From: Saxidomus purpurata
Lineage: Eukaryota > Mollusca > Bivalvia > Venerida > Veneridae
NCBI GenBank assembly: GCA_022818135.1
Contig: JAFMSR010000001.1
Span: 30,933,577-30,997,576, forward strand
Reading direction: 5' to 3'
DNA: 64,000 bases
A model generated the notes under the pieces. The model was given only the letters and a program-made list of their open reading frames with translations, was not told the origin of the DNA and did no database searches. How positions within the stretch are numbered: position 1 is the stretch's first letter; every line of letters starts with the position of its first letter. Both the position numbers and the translations under genes were made by a program. Below are positions 46,801 through 61,859 of the stretch, piece by piece.

Positions 46801-48174
46801 TCTGGACCTGCAAAAAAATACTATAAATTCAAGCACGTTTCAATGTTAGGCCTACATTTGAAAGACAAATACTGTTCCTGAGTTCATGCATGTGTAGTAT
46901 TTAGAATGCACAATAATGCTCAATTCTGTAACACCTTCAGAACGTGATTTATATTAATGTTTTATTACACTTGTAAATGTGTATCGATAACAGCTTCAGT
47001 AGTTTAAATTATCCAACGAGTTAAGCTTTAGGAAGTATAAGACATATGGATGAATATTTCTTTAAAAACGTAAAGGAAAATACACGCAAACGATCAGGGC
47101 TACAGCAAAACAAACATAACTGTCGGCTATCAGGAATGCGACTTGAGATCTTACTGGTAATACTCAAGAAAGAAAGATAATAAAAGACAGAAACAAAACT
47201 AAGAAGAAAAAGAGCTTTGTACATATGGTTAATAAGCATTTCCTTTAATTTCAGTTCCTGTTCAGTTGTATTTCAATTTTAAAGGAGATATTTTGCCAAA
47301 AATGTTGGATGAATTAAAGACAATGCTAGTAACCCAGATGAAAGTTGACAGACACGAATTACAGTTTGTAATATGTCAGAATGAAAAAGACGTTAACCCG
47401 GAGATACCTCTTTTTGTACTTTGCATAAATGCTTCTAGACTGGGAACAGACGCTAGCTCTGCTCTGCAAAGCTTAAATGGTATGCATTTCGTATGTTAGT
47501 AGTCTAAAGTAATTGGAAATTATTATGTAATGTTACAATTTGATTATACATGTATATGTTATGAAAAACAAGGTTTTACAAGAAACAATACTCCAACTCA
47601 GTCGTTATACAATATAATTACATCGGAAAAAAAAGAAAGTTTTTTAATATTCTAAATTTTTTTAGTCTTTTAGTGCATATCCATGAATAGTGTATTTTTC
47701 TATGATGACTTCAAATGTTCAAGTTGTTTATGTTACCTTTAACAGTTTTCGAACCAGCTGTTGAAGTTTAGGCAATCAGAAAATTATTTCAATTTCACAC
47801 ACTTTTAAAGACAGCAACAGATTGTCGTCTGCAGTACATTAAGTATTAATATTTCATTACTTTCAGTGTCATCAAAGGTTTCTGTATTAATATTCCACCA
47901 CAAAGACGTTCACGCATTGCCAAACCAAGCCAGTGAACGGGTTTTGACAGGACCGGAGTTCAAGACACTGGGTGGCATATTTGACATTGCTTTTCTCGCT
48001 GACAGAGGAATATACCCATGTGACATGAACCATTCTACTGCAGTCGGCTTAAGAGAAATTCTTGAAGATTCAAAGTTAAAGAATTGGCTTTTGAAACATG
48101 TGAATACAGTTATTATTGTACAGATTAGAATTTGCTTTTGCTTTCTATCACAATATTACGGTAATAGAATCTAA
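43860..48174 (+). CDS. gene D: myristoylated coiled-coil family member
   Basis: Six exons: 43860-43931, 45187-45304, 46076-46179, 46307-46718, 47255-47479, 47867-48174. They total 1239 nt, 412 codons plus stop, with phases 0-1-0-1-1. Exon 1 reads MGNKESSELHTEEQ (Gly2, Ser6: myristoylation consensus). Exon 2 reads ECLKTHRENVYGIAHAVEG. Exon 3 is acidic (DDDFTEDSE) and ends TKALLGSIQ. Exon 4 (residues 99-235) begins TSLRCQSNSLASSF and continues as a coiled coil, the shortest of the intact copies. Residues 236-412 carry VPVQLYFNFKGD, FVLCINASRLGTDASSALQ, VLIFHHKDVHALPNQ, LGGIFDIAFL and GIYPCDMN. The C-terminus runs about 30 residues past its sisters into a hydrophobic tail, so the true end may differ by splicing. 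The exon 4 donor (gttggt) is weak. Confidence 0.85.
44404..44451. repeat. perfect hairpin, 16-bp arms, in intron 1 of gene D
   Basis: gcatggagttttggcg (44404-44419) is exactly complementary to 44436-44451 across a 16-base spacer. The word atatccgccaaaact inside it also occurs at about 44148-44162. Confidence 0.85.
45428..45735 (+). repeat. dispersed repeat, copy 3 of 3
   Basis: Same ordered words as 22923-23225 (gactttaaagtgatattacc, gaacattgccacagctttaa, tttttgactatcctta, gtcaataatagatatgaaag). It lies in intron 2 of gene D. Confidence 0.6.
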
Positions 48175-48309
48175 CATGACATTTACGTCCATGTTTTGGT
48201 CGGTGTTTAATTGAGTTAAAGTCCAGAAGATTTGATAAAATGGGTATATGACTATGTTCGTAAATGTTTTGTGCAAAGTTTCTGTACGTGTTAAATGCAG
48301 AATGGTTGA

Positions 48310-48315
48310 AATAAA
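48310..48315 (+). terminator. polyadenylation signal of gene D
   Basis: aataaa 136 bp after the stop codon of gene D. Confidence 0.4.
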
Positions 48316-51480
<3,165 letters not shown>

Positions 51481-51512
51481 CGCCGAACGTGTATATCTTT
51501 ATTCTAGGTATT

Positions 51513-51536
51513 GAAAACGAAAGTAGGAAACCGAAA
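51513..51536. promoter_or_regulatory. double ISRE/IRF-like site upstream of gene E
   Basis: Two exact GAAANNGAAA matches, GAAAACGAAA (51513-51522) and GAAACCGAAA (51527-51536), are spaced by 4 bases, 239 bp before the ATG of gene E. The first is identical to the site upstream of gene C. This is the clearest ISRE-like array in the window. Confidence 0.6.
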
Positions 51537-51774
51537 GAAGGGAGTATTTTCAAAACATTTCAGGTACTTACGATGATTTTTTAGTGCAAAAGTATTATAT
51601 AACTGATATGCTGTATTTAACACTACTGTAATAAATAATTATATAAGCGAGTAATGCAAGCAATGGCAAAATTTGAATTTGTAAATGAAATTTTAACAAA
51701 CTGGTTCGTTCTATTGAACATTCGTACTCATTACAGTTTACGGTACCTTAACTGAATCATTTTCCTGTGCAGAT

Positions 51775-54700
51775 ATGGGCGCTTCGTCGTCGATTGCGTC
51801 GAAAGTGGAAATGTCAGAGGAACAGAGACGTGCTGCAGATAGAATTAAAGTAAGTAATTTGCTTGTTGATACCATACATGTACATGTAATACCGACAACC
51901 ATTGGAGTCATGTTGCAAAAATGTTTTAAGCTCTGTTAACGACGGAAATCCAATGTGAAAAAGTAAAAAGTTTCAATTCCATCAGAAAATTCCAGTCTGC
52001 TCACACAGTCTACAGTTTGATCACGCTTTAAGAGCTGACTCTCCGGCGACGAAAAGATTTGGTTAGACAGCGACGTAATCCATATAACAATAGTAATAAT
52101 TGCAATATTAATTATAGTGATAATAGTAAAATCTTTATTGTCTGTAGATAAACAGACTTTAAGACAACATGATCTTGTATAATGTCATATGTAGATAAAC
52201 AGACTTTAAGACAACATAATCTTATGTCCATTTATAACCACAAAGGTAACTTGAGCAACCCATATTCATACAAATAAAACAAATGTACAGAAGGTTACAA
52301 TATATAAAAAGAGCTTTCAAATTGTCACTTTAGATAATCTTATTCTTCGGTTAAACATTTTAAATATATATATAGTTTTAATCAAATACATACTTTGCTT
52401 CATATCCGTATTCAAACTCCTCATACATTTCTTTGTCGATTTTACCCTTATTTTACGATTATATCGTTGCTATCAATTTTATATACAACATGTAGACGTG
52501 AACGTGTATGCAACCACTGGTGGAAATAGATGAAACTGGCTCTGTACTTACCTTCTTAATAACAGAAAATCACGAGGCTATGTTTACTAAGGCGCACTGT
52601 TTGGGTCCCAACTACGATATTTTAACATGTGAATGCAGCCTGTTGGAATCATTATGATACTCTACTACAAGTTGCCTTTTTTCCTTTTCAGACCTGTCTT
52701 CTAAATCATCAAAGCAATGTCTTTTCTCTCAACACTGCTATTTATGCACAAAGCGACACTGTGAAACTACTTATACAGATGGTGTCTGGTATTGACTGAT
52801 TTGTTCAAAAATTTATAAAACTAAATAAGCAATATTGCTTTTATCACATTATATGCTATAGAAGCAGTTGGATAGTTTTCGAATTACATTTCATAGTAAA
52901 AGTTAGATGGTCGTCAGACTATAAAACAGGTAATTAATATCTATTTTAAAATATATGATTATAATAACACGGTAATTATTAGTTATGCACATGGTCGTTA
53001 ACATCATGAATAATTATACATGTACGTATTTATATTCTTAATTTTCAGACTTGCAAACCACGGGGGTTCACGGGGGTGACCCTGAAAAGTTGGAAAGGGG
53101 GCCTATTGGGATAGCAAAAAGTCTTCTGTCAAACATTGAGGTATGCAAAAGCATAATTATGCTGTAGATAGATTCATTAATTTTGTTAAATTATCGTACT
53201 TTAGAATTTTGTTTACTCGTCTTAATATTTTGAAGTGTTTGGATTTTACCTCTTTATCAGTTTGTCAAATGAGGAGGCGGTGACCTATTGCCCAGACGAA
53301 AGATGAAGAAAACCTGAAACAGTGTTCACCTTTGCATATGCATGTAACTTATATACTGTTAAAAATTCGGTCACCCAAACCTAGTTGAAACATGTAAATA
53401 TATCATTAATGAGTTGTTAACATACATCAACTTATTTTATGTACTCTCATTACTAGAGGCCTTTAAACCAGAAATACGTTTAAATTTTTCATTTTAATAG
53501 CATTTTACTTTTATACAGGCTGAGTCTTTTTTTCTGGGAAGGACCCGTATTAGACATATTAGGTTGCATAATTTATAACAAATGTACATGTACATGTATA
53601 GTTAATTGATATCAACTGTCCTACCGTCATCGTTGTTCACTACGCCTTAGTATTATGTTTAGTTGAAGTGAAAAATAAAGTTAATTGTAATAGAGCTATA
53701 ATTAAGTATTGTCATTATTTACATGATTACATATGTTATACATCCCTTCAGAAAACTATGGAACAACAATGTAGCTCATTAAATGGAAGTTTCAAAGTAC
53801 TTGAGAACTGTATGTGTGATATATTACAAGACTACTTACCTGGATCAGGAACGTCTGTGGATTCGGAACAGGCTAGATTTGACAGCTCGAAGCACAGAGA
53901 GGCATCAGATACACTGGTGCATGGAAGAGAAAGACATTCAGTCTTATATGATATGAATATCTCCGATACAGAACTTAAAATGGATGGAAAAAGCAAGTAT
54001 ATTTTAGATTTAGAAACAGACAATAAAAAGTATAAGGGAAAGGTGGAGGAAAATGACCAATTGATGAAAAAGCTGCAAGGCGAAAAGGATCACCTAAATA
54101 GCGAAATAAAAAGGTTAACGGGCACAGTTTCACGGCAAGAAGATGAAATAAGAATGCTTCAAAAGCAGAGTGATGAATTTAAAGAGAAGGCAAATGCACG
54201 AAATATGATTCAACGTAAGTTAAACCGAGTTGAGAATGACAATAGCAGGCTTGCACAGAAAGTGTATCAACTTGAGCGTCAGATTGAATACTTAGAAGAT
54301 GAAAAAAGAAAACAGAGAGAGAGAAAAATATCTGGTAAGCATTATTAGCTTGATGTGTTAAATATAAAATTTTATTAAGCTTTTCCGTTCCCCTTACGTC
54401 CCGTAATGTATTTTTACAGGCTGTTCATTAGTATATTCGATGAATATTAAAACCAGTCATTGATTAGTTTGGAGATTGCACTTTTTAAGAAGACATAAAG
54501 ATCATGGAAACGTTTGCGTCTTATTGTTAGGACAGAGTTCCGTTGTTGCCAGTCTTTTTCTTTGGAAGTATATAAGAAATTTGCATATGATTTTTTCGAG
54601 ACAGTATCCACGACTCAAAACATTTACTGTATTATTCATTAATGTTTTAAATGTTCTGCTTGTAGGTTTATGTCTTGTTTTGCGATCTGTTTGTCAAAAG

Positions 54701-56208
54701 TTTTGCCATGTAACATTTTAGTATCAGAGGCGTACAATGTTGGTTATGTGCGTCACATATTGTCGTTTTGAGTCTGTATTGAATCAAATATGTAATAGAT
54801 TTGAAGTTGGTATGAACTATACAAAGATAGTAATGAGCTTAAGGATTTCAGTACCCGTTCAGTTGTACTATCAGAGGAGAGATGAATTAATGTCTGCAGT
54901 AGTAGATGAGTTGTCGGCCATGCTTGTTACACAGATGTCGGTTAAGAATGTACAGCTAGATATACAACGTTGTGAAAATAGTTCGAATATACAACCTGAT
55001 AAGCCCACTCTTGTGTTATGCATCAATGCATCAAGGCTTGGGACAGATGCAGCAGCTGCTATTGAAGGTGTTCATAGTAAGTACAAAAATAATACTTTAT
55101 CTGTTCTTTGGCCTTATGTTCTTTCTCGAATTAGCAAACATTCTTTCAAGAAGAAGTTATAAGTAAGGGAGGATATTTAATCACATAAAAGTTTAGAATA
55201 CATGTACTTTGCATGGTAGTATTATTGTTTGCGTTAAAATAGATGTATGGGACTCTAGAATAAGTTTCCTTTAGAGGACTATCATAACATCTAATTGAAC
55301 GTTTTGAAATAATTCATATAAAAAAAGCATTTTGCTACTGTAAATGAGAACAAAATGATACTTAGTCATATTGGGCACTATCATGAAGTCATAGGAAGTT
55401 GATTAGTTGGAAGTGTTAACCCGACCAACAAGTAGTCTAGACTGATTTTGAAAGACCTGCACGTTTAATTAACAGAGGAATGATACATTTTACATCAAGT
55501 TATTGGTATGGTCTAAATATTTCAAGGTAACGCTAAGGGTCTCCAACTATTAATTCAGTAAACTGACATGTCGTTTTTGTATGATTCATTGAGAGATATT
55601 CCGTAATAAAGTGTCTAACCGGATCTACATGGGAAAGATGTCAGGTGGCTTAATAGAAAATAATTTGGCCTTGCGTTCTAACGATCTTTTTAAAACTTAG
55701 ACCAAGATTAACTCTGGGCCAATTTACAAATTAAAAAAATGAGTACAGTTCAATGCTCCGGAGAATAGACAAACTTCATTTTCATCTTTTGTACATTTTC
55801 CTCTTTAAAAAATTTGCTTTAACATAATTTATAAAACCAAGTCGAACGTCATGTTTCTTTGTGTACTAGTTATAAATGCCACGGTATTCGATGTCTTAAC
55901 TTACCAAAATGTGTTCAGTTATGCTCCTTCCTTTCCAGTTTTGTCAATAAATACGCCATCGAAGTCATACTATGCATTTTTTGTTTTTAGAGTCAGGACG
56001 GACATCTCTGCTGATTTTCCACCACAAAAACATCCATGCTCTACCCAACCATCCAAGTGAACGCATGTTGACTTCTGCAGAGTTCAAGGCACTCGGAGGA
56101 ATATTTGATTTGGCATTTCTGAGTGGAAAAGGAATCTACCCTTGTAATATGAACAATGCTGCTATGACTGGTATAGAAGAATTCATACGACAGAATATTG
56201 CTGAATAG
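51775..56208 (+). CDS. gene E: myristoylated coiled-coil family member
   Basis: Six exons: 51775-51849, 52692-52788, 53049-53140, 53752-54334, 54852-55076, 55991-56208. They total 1290 nt, 429 codons plus stop, with phases 0-1-0-1-1. Exon 1 reads MGASSSIASKVEMSEEQR (Gly2, Ser6: myristoylation consensus). Exon 2 is a short helix (SLNTAIYAQSDTVKLLIQMV). Exon 3 ends GIAKSLLSNIE. Exon 4 (residues 89-282) begins KTMEQQCSSLNGSFKVLENC and continues as a heptad coiled coil to about residue 280. Residues 283-429 carry VPVQLYYQRRDELM, LVLCINASRLGTDAAAAIEG, LLIFHHKNIHALPNH, LGGIFDLAFLSGKGIYPCNM. Unlike its sisters it has Asn instead of Asp after His-His-Lys. Splice sites are mostly canonical (gtaagt, gtatgc, gtaagc). 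Confidence 0.87.
52144..52235 (+). repeat. 47-bp tandem duplication
   Basis: tgtagataaacagactttaa followed by gacaacat occurs at 52144 and 52191, in intron 1 of gene E. Confidence 0.8.
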
Positions 56209-58330
56209 CCACTGTTCATATATAATCTTTTATTACATACTAAATGGATAGTTTTTTCGCAATTGACAGACCGTATACTGATCTGAGTGTAATAACTAAA
56301 GTTTTAAACAAATGCTAATGTGTGCTACAACAAATTTAATATGTGTAGATAAATGAATGGTATAAGATGTAGAAAATTCCATCACTGCTGCTTTTATGCA
56401 TATGTACTAAGCTATGATACTTAAATTACTTGAATTACATCCAAATCAGCTTAGTGTTTAAGACTTCTTGCAATGTGTGATTCAGATGAAACAGATAAAA
56501 CAATACAAATGATAGATATTATTCATATGATTTCAGTTTTGACTTTTGAGCTGAGCTTTTCATTGAAGAACTATAACTTAGTCGTCATAGCGTGGACACA
56601 GTTTTCCTTGAAGTTACTGTCATGTTCATATCTCAGTTGTATGGAACATCCTGAATGACTTCAAATGCATGTAACTACCATACAAATGTATGTCAGGCTT
56701 TCAAACCATCGGATACCATGTAGAGTACTATTTGCTGCTCAAAACATATGAAATCAGCTCTATGGTCGTTACACTATGGTCGCTAGAACTCTACAGAAAC
56801 CAAATTAATTCAGACAGTGGAAATGTATGTGGTAATAATTGATATTACAGTTTTACAGCATTTGTCAGTCGGCTTAACTTTTTTCAATTGAATAACAGCA
56901 CTACTGAATATTTGTTCTTTTGATCCATAGAATGCTTTCGTTATAGCAAAAAACTGAAAGGGTAGTTTTCAGAAAGTAAATCTGAATGTTTGTATTGACC
57001 AACTTCTGGTCAAATAGGGAACTTGGTCATTGGAGTCAAAAAGTTATAAGGTCAGATAGAAAAAAATACTTGTAGACACTCCAGTAGCCACGCATCGGTT
57101 TGTTTAATTCACTCAGATTGATGTCTTCGTGAACTCCAGGTCGACTCTGAGGAAGTAGGATTACAACTAGGTCATAAGATCAAATTCTAGTAAAACTCAG
57201 GAAGGCAACCTTTGTACCCAGTTTCAATGCATTTTAAAATAACTGTCACTGTGGTGCATACTTTATTTTTCCTTCGAATGTATCTTTAAAACTTGTAAAA
57301 ACCGACTATTTTTCATTTTCAATTCCATTGTTCACATCTACCCAGATGGATATTTTAAAATAATTTTAAGATGTTTCGATTTCTTGTTCCGACCATGTTA
57401 CGAGAACATCTTTCCAGATTTTAAGATATAAGTGTATGATAATATACGCCGACTATTATGGGTTTTCGATCGATCTATTAAGCAATATTTTTGTCAAAAT
57501 TATAGTTCACACTGTGCATGGTGAATGGAAGACTATGTACAGTAGTGACACTGCAGTACTATACACTGTAGACATCAGCAGATATGTGGTTGGAACATGG
57601 TCGGTAAAACATATTGCTTTATAATAAGAAGTATAAGAAAAAAACGAAAAACGTAGACATGGTCACGGGATCACATGTCCTGTATATATTTATACGACGA
57701 AACTGCCTCGAATACTTCTGAATCATATAAATATTTTATGAAGTAAGATGACATTTAAATAGATCCAATAGTCTTGCCATTGCAGTATAACTCAATGGAT
57801 GCTCATTTTTAAATTATCTTTCAAACCCGATTTAAGCAGTCAAAAGTTGGAGAAGTGAAACATATTGAATCATCCACTTAGGCTTGCTGTGTGATGCAGT
57901 CAATATGTGTTATATCTATTGAAGCACTTTCATTGCTCGACATCCACTTTATTCACTAGATATTCATCATTCTATCAAATTATCAATTTTCTACGCATGA
58001 CTAAGTATAGAAGCCTGTCACTATCACCATATCCTACAGTACGATAATAATATTGATGTCGTTAACTATGTTTGCTATATATACTTTATTAAATTCTAAA
58101 GACTCTGCATGATACATATAAGTAAATGAATATAAAGAAGCCATTACTGGCTGTTAACAACCATGGTATGGATATACGAGGATAATGATGGCTCTTTACC
58201 GCTCACCCATTGCCCTTCCTCAAAACTCACAAAACAAGTTTTTCCTGTACCTCTATATAATTACAGTTGACCTCGCGGTGTGGCCAATTATGACCCCATT
58301 GGTATGATTTGGTAGAGGTCCACTAGTTGA
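56209..58330. other. gene-free stretch downstream of gene E
   Basis: No exon was recognised. About 57000-57240 (ggtcattggagtcaaaaagt to accctttgtaccc-like words) resembles dispersed bivalve intergenic repeats. The ORFs at 56473-56658 and 57436-57624 lack domains and context. Confidence 0.5.
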
Positions 58331-58800
58331 TGTTACATACAAAATATCTTAAGCTTGGGCCTTTTGGTTTCAGATGATAGTACATGTATCTTTTTAAGTT
58401 TTTCTAGCGTTGGAGAGTTTCGTATGTTAGCTGGAACTGATTGAACAGCCTTGCAGCAGATGAAACAGTAGAGTTACGATAGAGAGAAGTCCGTTCTCTT
58501 GGAATATGAAAGTCATTAGAGTTTTGGAGGTTGTAGGCGTCCGTAGAAGCAGTGGGTGGACAAATATCAAGGATGTAAATAGAAGCGGTTCCATTTGAAA
58601 GCTTGAAGAAGAATATTTTTTGTGCTTTTATCGGCGGCTTTCAAGACTTCCCCAACCTACTTCTGTCATGAGCTTATTAATTGAAACAAGTTGTCGTACC
58701 GGAAACAATCCTAGCAGCTTCGTGTTAGACTTTCTCAAGTGACTCGCACTCCGCCTTACTTAGAACGAAGAGAACTTTAGTCTTGCGATAACATAAGTTA
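58330..58800 (-). pseudogene. non-LTR retrotransposon relic, C-terminal RT end
   Basis: On the minus strand a fragment reads NGTASIYILDICPPTAS, then DAYNLQNSNDFHIPRERTSL, then SSAARLFNQF, the familiar end of LINE-type ORF2 proteins. Upstream, LEKV-stop-HEAARIV and GKS-stop-KPPIKA show stops and frame changes. It is a dead 5'-truncated copy. No intact reverse-transcriptase core lies in the window. Confidence 0.7.
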
Positions 58801-59939
58801 TAAAGAGTCATGGAAAGAGGTTTGTTTTAATTCAATTCAACTATTTTCTCAATATGCCCATGAAGAAGTCATTACAAATATATTCATTACAATCAAAAGC
58901 ATAGCTATTACCTCTAAGACTGCAAACTATTAAAAACCGTACAAAAACTTCGACAAAAGATTTAACAATGACAGAGAAGCATTATTCCCAGCTATCTGCA
59001 GATATCGATTTGATCAAGGAAGCTGAGAGATGTTTCTCTGTTGACAACAGAAGACGTTTTAATGTTTGCAAAGCAAGAATGCTGACATCGGTCCTGACGT
59101 CAACTTCCTTTTCATAGTTCTTCAGAGGCAGAATGAAGCTACGAGGTACCCCAAACATGCTTGAAACCTGGTCAACCAGTTGCCTTATTGTATCACTTTG
59201 ATATACCTTGGTTACATCTTCCTGAACGTAAGAGCATACGTTGTCGATCTTCGTCAGTACAATTGCCTGTGGGAGACCTAGACATTGTAACGTGCAGGGT
59301 ATCAATTATTTCGTTTATATTAAAATGTTGTAAATAAGCTTCCAATGACTGTGACTCTGATCAAACAAATAAAATGGCGAGAGATACTCAAATAAACCAT
59401 ATGAGTATCGAGCTCAGTATATGTGTATAGGTCCGTGGTATTTAGTATTTAGCAGTTTGTGAGAGTACATTCTTTGCAAGACTTGTTGAGATATTTCTAG
59501 TATTTCCTTGCCTTTTACAGTTGTCCCATGAAGCAAAATGTTATGTTATCTTTTTTTATTCATTTTAAAAATTATCTTTTGCACCACACATTTTCTTTAT
59601 ATAATGGCAAAAATGACAGCCGAATTGCATGACAATACACATGTTGCCAGACGCGAAGTCAATAAGAGAAATCAGAGATGCGAACCTTTTTGTCTCATGT
59701 TTGCCTGCAAAACTTTCTCGAGCATCTTGTCAGACAGAATTGTTGCTGTATTGCCATCCAAGATAAAACATACACAATGTATTCTGTTTCCAAGCACCTA
59801 TGATATGATGAAGTCATTTTCCTCTCAGGGTATTGGTCTTGTTGGATTAAACTAGAAGAAATATTACCACATAGACAAAGCCTATTTTTAAGTTCAAATT
59901 GTTAGGGTAAATGTAACCGCATCTATTTTAAAGCCTCGT

Positions 59940-60670
59940 AAGGGTGGCATGTTAAAATCGCACCGTCCGTCCGTCCGTCTGTCTTTGCGTCCGCCCTTAC
60001 ATTTTTTCGTGTCCGGACTGTAACTTTGTCATGCGTTGATTGATTTTAAAATAACTTGCCATAAATGGTCATTTCATCAAGACGATGTGTCGTCTGCAAG
60101 ACCCACGTCCCTACCTTACAGGTTAAGGTCACACTTAGAGTTTGAAGGTAATGGATTCCTCTTTATATGCACATATTCGTGTCCGGACTGTAACTTTGTC
60201 ATGCATTGATTGATTTTGAAATAACTTGGCACAAATTTTCAGCACATCAAGACGACGTGTCGCGTGTGAGACCCAAGGCCAAACTTAGTGTTTGAAGGTA
60301 AAGGAATCCTGTATATATGCAAACATTCGTGTCAAGGCTGTCACTTTGTCATGCATTGATGGATCTTAAAATAACTTGGCACACATGTTCAGCACATGAA
60401 GACGATGCGTCGCGTGCAAGACCCACGTTCAAACCTTAACGGTCAAGGCCACACTTAGAGTTTTAAGGTAATTTGAATCCTGTATATTTGCACTCATTCG
60501 TGTCTGGATTATAATTTTGTCATGCATTGATTGATTTAAAAATAACTTTGCACAAATTTTCAGCACATCAAGACAATGTGTCGCGTGCAAGACCCACGTC
60601 CCTACCTCAAAGGTCAAGGCCACACTTAAAGTTTAAAAGTAATGGAATACTGTATGCATGGTAACTCTGT
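59940..60670 (+). repeat. tandem repeat, about 160-170-bp period, 4-5 units
   Basis: Units begin at about 60010, 60180, 60330, 60490 and a partial at 60660. Each has cgtgtccggactgtaacttt, then gtcatgcattgattgatttt, acatcaagacgatgtgtcgc and gtgcaagacccacgt. A cgtccgtccgtctgtc lead-in starts at about 59965. It is inserted in the IFI44-like relic. Confidence 0.85.
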
Positions 60671-60726
60671 CATGCATGGAAGGATTTTAAAATTACATGG
60701 CACAATTGTTGAGCACATGAAGAGGG

Positions 60727-60787
60727 CACAGACTGTGAGACACCTCTTTCGGGGGCATTTGTCACTTGTGAGGGACAGCTCTTGTTC
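60727..60787 (-). repeat. acaagagctgtc-family repeat fragment
   Basis: Read on the minus strand: caagagctgtccctcacaag, then tgacaaatgcccccgaaag. It is related to the segment at 37211-37290 and to a repeat common in bivalves (recalled). Confidence 0.55.
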
Positions 60788-61602
60788 TTATGAGAAATGT
60801 AAAGACAAGATACACCATGACAAGGAAAACTGAATAAACTTTCACTGAATTATTGCAGGAGAGATATAGAAAAATTTCCTTGTACTGAATTGTTCACCCT
60901 TGTTACTGTTACAATCGTATGCTTGATAAATCTGACCTGATGCAAATGCATGTTTGTGTTGTAATTTTTACTGGTCTTGATTCTCTGCAACGATTGCTAG
61001 TTTTAAAAGAATTTGTTACTGAAGAAAAGTATTGTTAATAAGAATAAGAATGATATCTTACTAAAATACCGCTGATTTTACGGTCTATTTTAGTGTCATA
61101 AGGGTACTTTTAAATGCACAGAACTGTTTAATTTACATATCCGGGTTGAAAAGCTGGTTTCGTATGAACAACGCATAGATAAAACGATTCAAAATATAGA
61201 ATACTTGGTTTTACCATTTCAAATTACTTAATGTGTGTTTGCACGTACTAATAACGTATGAAGTATTAAAACTATTTAAATAATAGTTTGATATATTACC
61301 CGAGAGGTTATGCTTTTCTCAGCACTGCAAGCAACAGCTTGATCACAAATATGTTCACGGAATATATAAGTCATAGTGTTGAAAAAAACTTTACATTCCT
61401 GCGCCGATAGGACCGATCACTAGAATGTTTGCTGTATCAATTCCGAAGTCATATTGTCATTCGACCTACCGCTGGCGATATTTATTTACTGAAGTCAAGT
61501 GTTTAAAACGTATCACAGAAGAATGACACTCGATACTTTGAACATATATACGGACATTACACTCTTTAAGATAAGGATTTACTCAAAGAGTCCGTGAATG
61601 TT

Positions 61603-61720
61603 TAGCTCACCTGGCTTTGCCATTGTGAGCTTTTCTAATGGATGGTTGTCCGTCGTCCGTCAACATTTTGATTCAAACGACATCTCCTCTTACATACCTA
61701 CATGATTTCTGTTGAAAGTT
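61603..61720 (+). repeat. tagctcacctg...gtgagctttt repeat
   Basis: Begins with the near-palindrome tagctcacctgg/attgtgagctttt and continues gtccgtcgtccgtcaacatt and acgacatctcctctt, a wording typical of dispersed bivalve repeats. Confidence 0.55.
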
Positions 61721-61787
61721 CAAAAGAAGTATTGGTAAAGCCCCATTTACTGAGTTCCGTATTAACGCAGCCCTCAATCTCTCACAG

Positions 61788-61846
61788 GTATCAGTAGTTA
61801 CAAGTCAGCGACTCTAACTACGAGACCACGGAGGCTAATGAATTAG
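61788..61846 (-). repeat. tRNA-derived SINE head
   Basis: On the minus strand cctccgtggtctcgtagtta followed by gagtcgctgactt is an A-box-like 5' tRNA half. No matching 3' half is present. Confidence 0.45.
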
Positions 61847-61859
61847 GATGCTGAGTAAC

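Larger units (their letters stand above)
58982..61450 (-). pseudogene. IFI44-like GTPase relic
   Basis: Three exon-like blocks on the minus strand. The first (about 61449-61300) reads ILVIGPIGAG and, after a break, FFNT-like residues and SAEKSITSR, the IFI44-type P-loop region. The P-loop Lys is read as Met, the next codon is a stop, and a 1-base shift follows in a T run. The second (59797-59686) reads RIHCVCFILDGNTATILSDK with good splice sites. The third (59277-58982) reads GLPQAIVLTKIDNV (TKID is the G4 motif) through to a stop. It joins the second in phase. The exon with the DxxG (G3) motif was not found; tandem repeats occupy 59940-60670. IFI44-like proteins are interferon- or virus-induced GTPases in vertebrates and are expanded in bivalves. 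Upstream exons are not seen. The gene appears non-functional. Confidence 0.7.

Noticed and set aside
59800..59870. Extension of the IFI44-like central exon upstream (NPTRPIP-stop, then a second stop)
   Set aside because: An acceptor at 59798-59800 gives an open, in-phase exon without the two stops. The upstream resemblance is short and may be decayed or coincidental.
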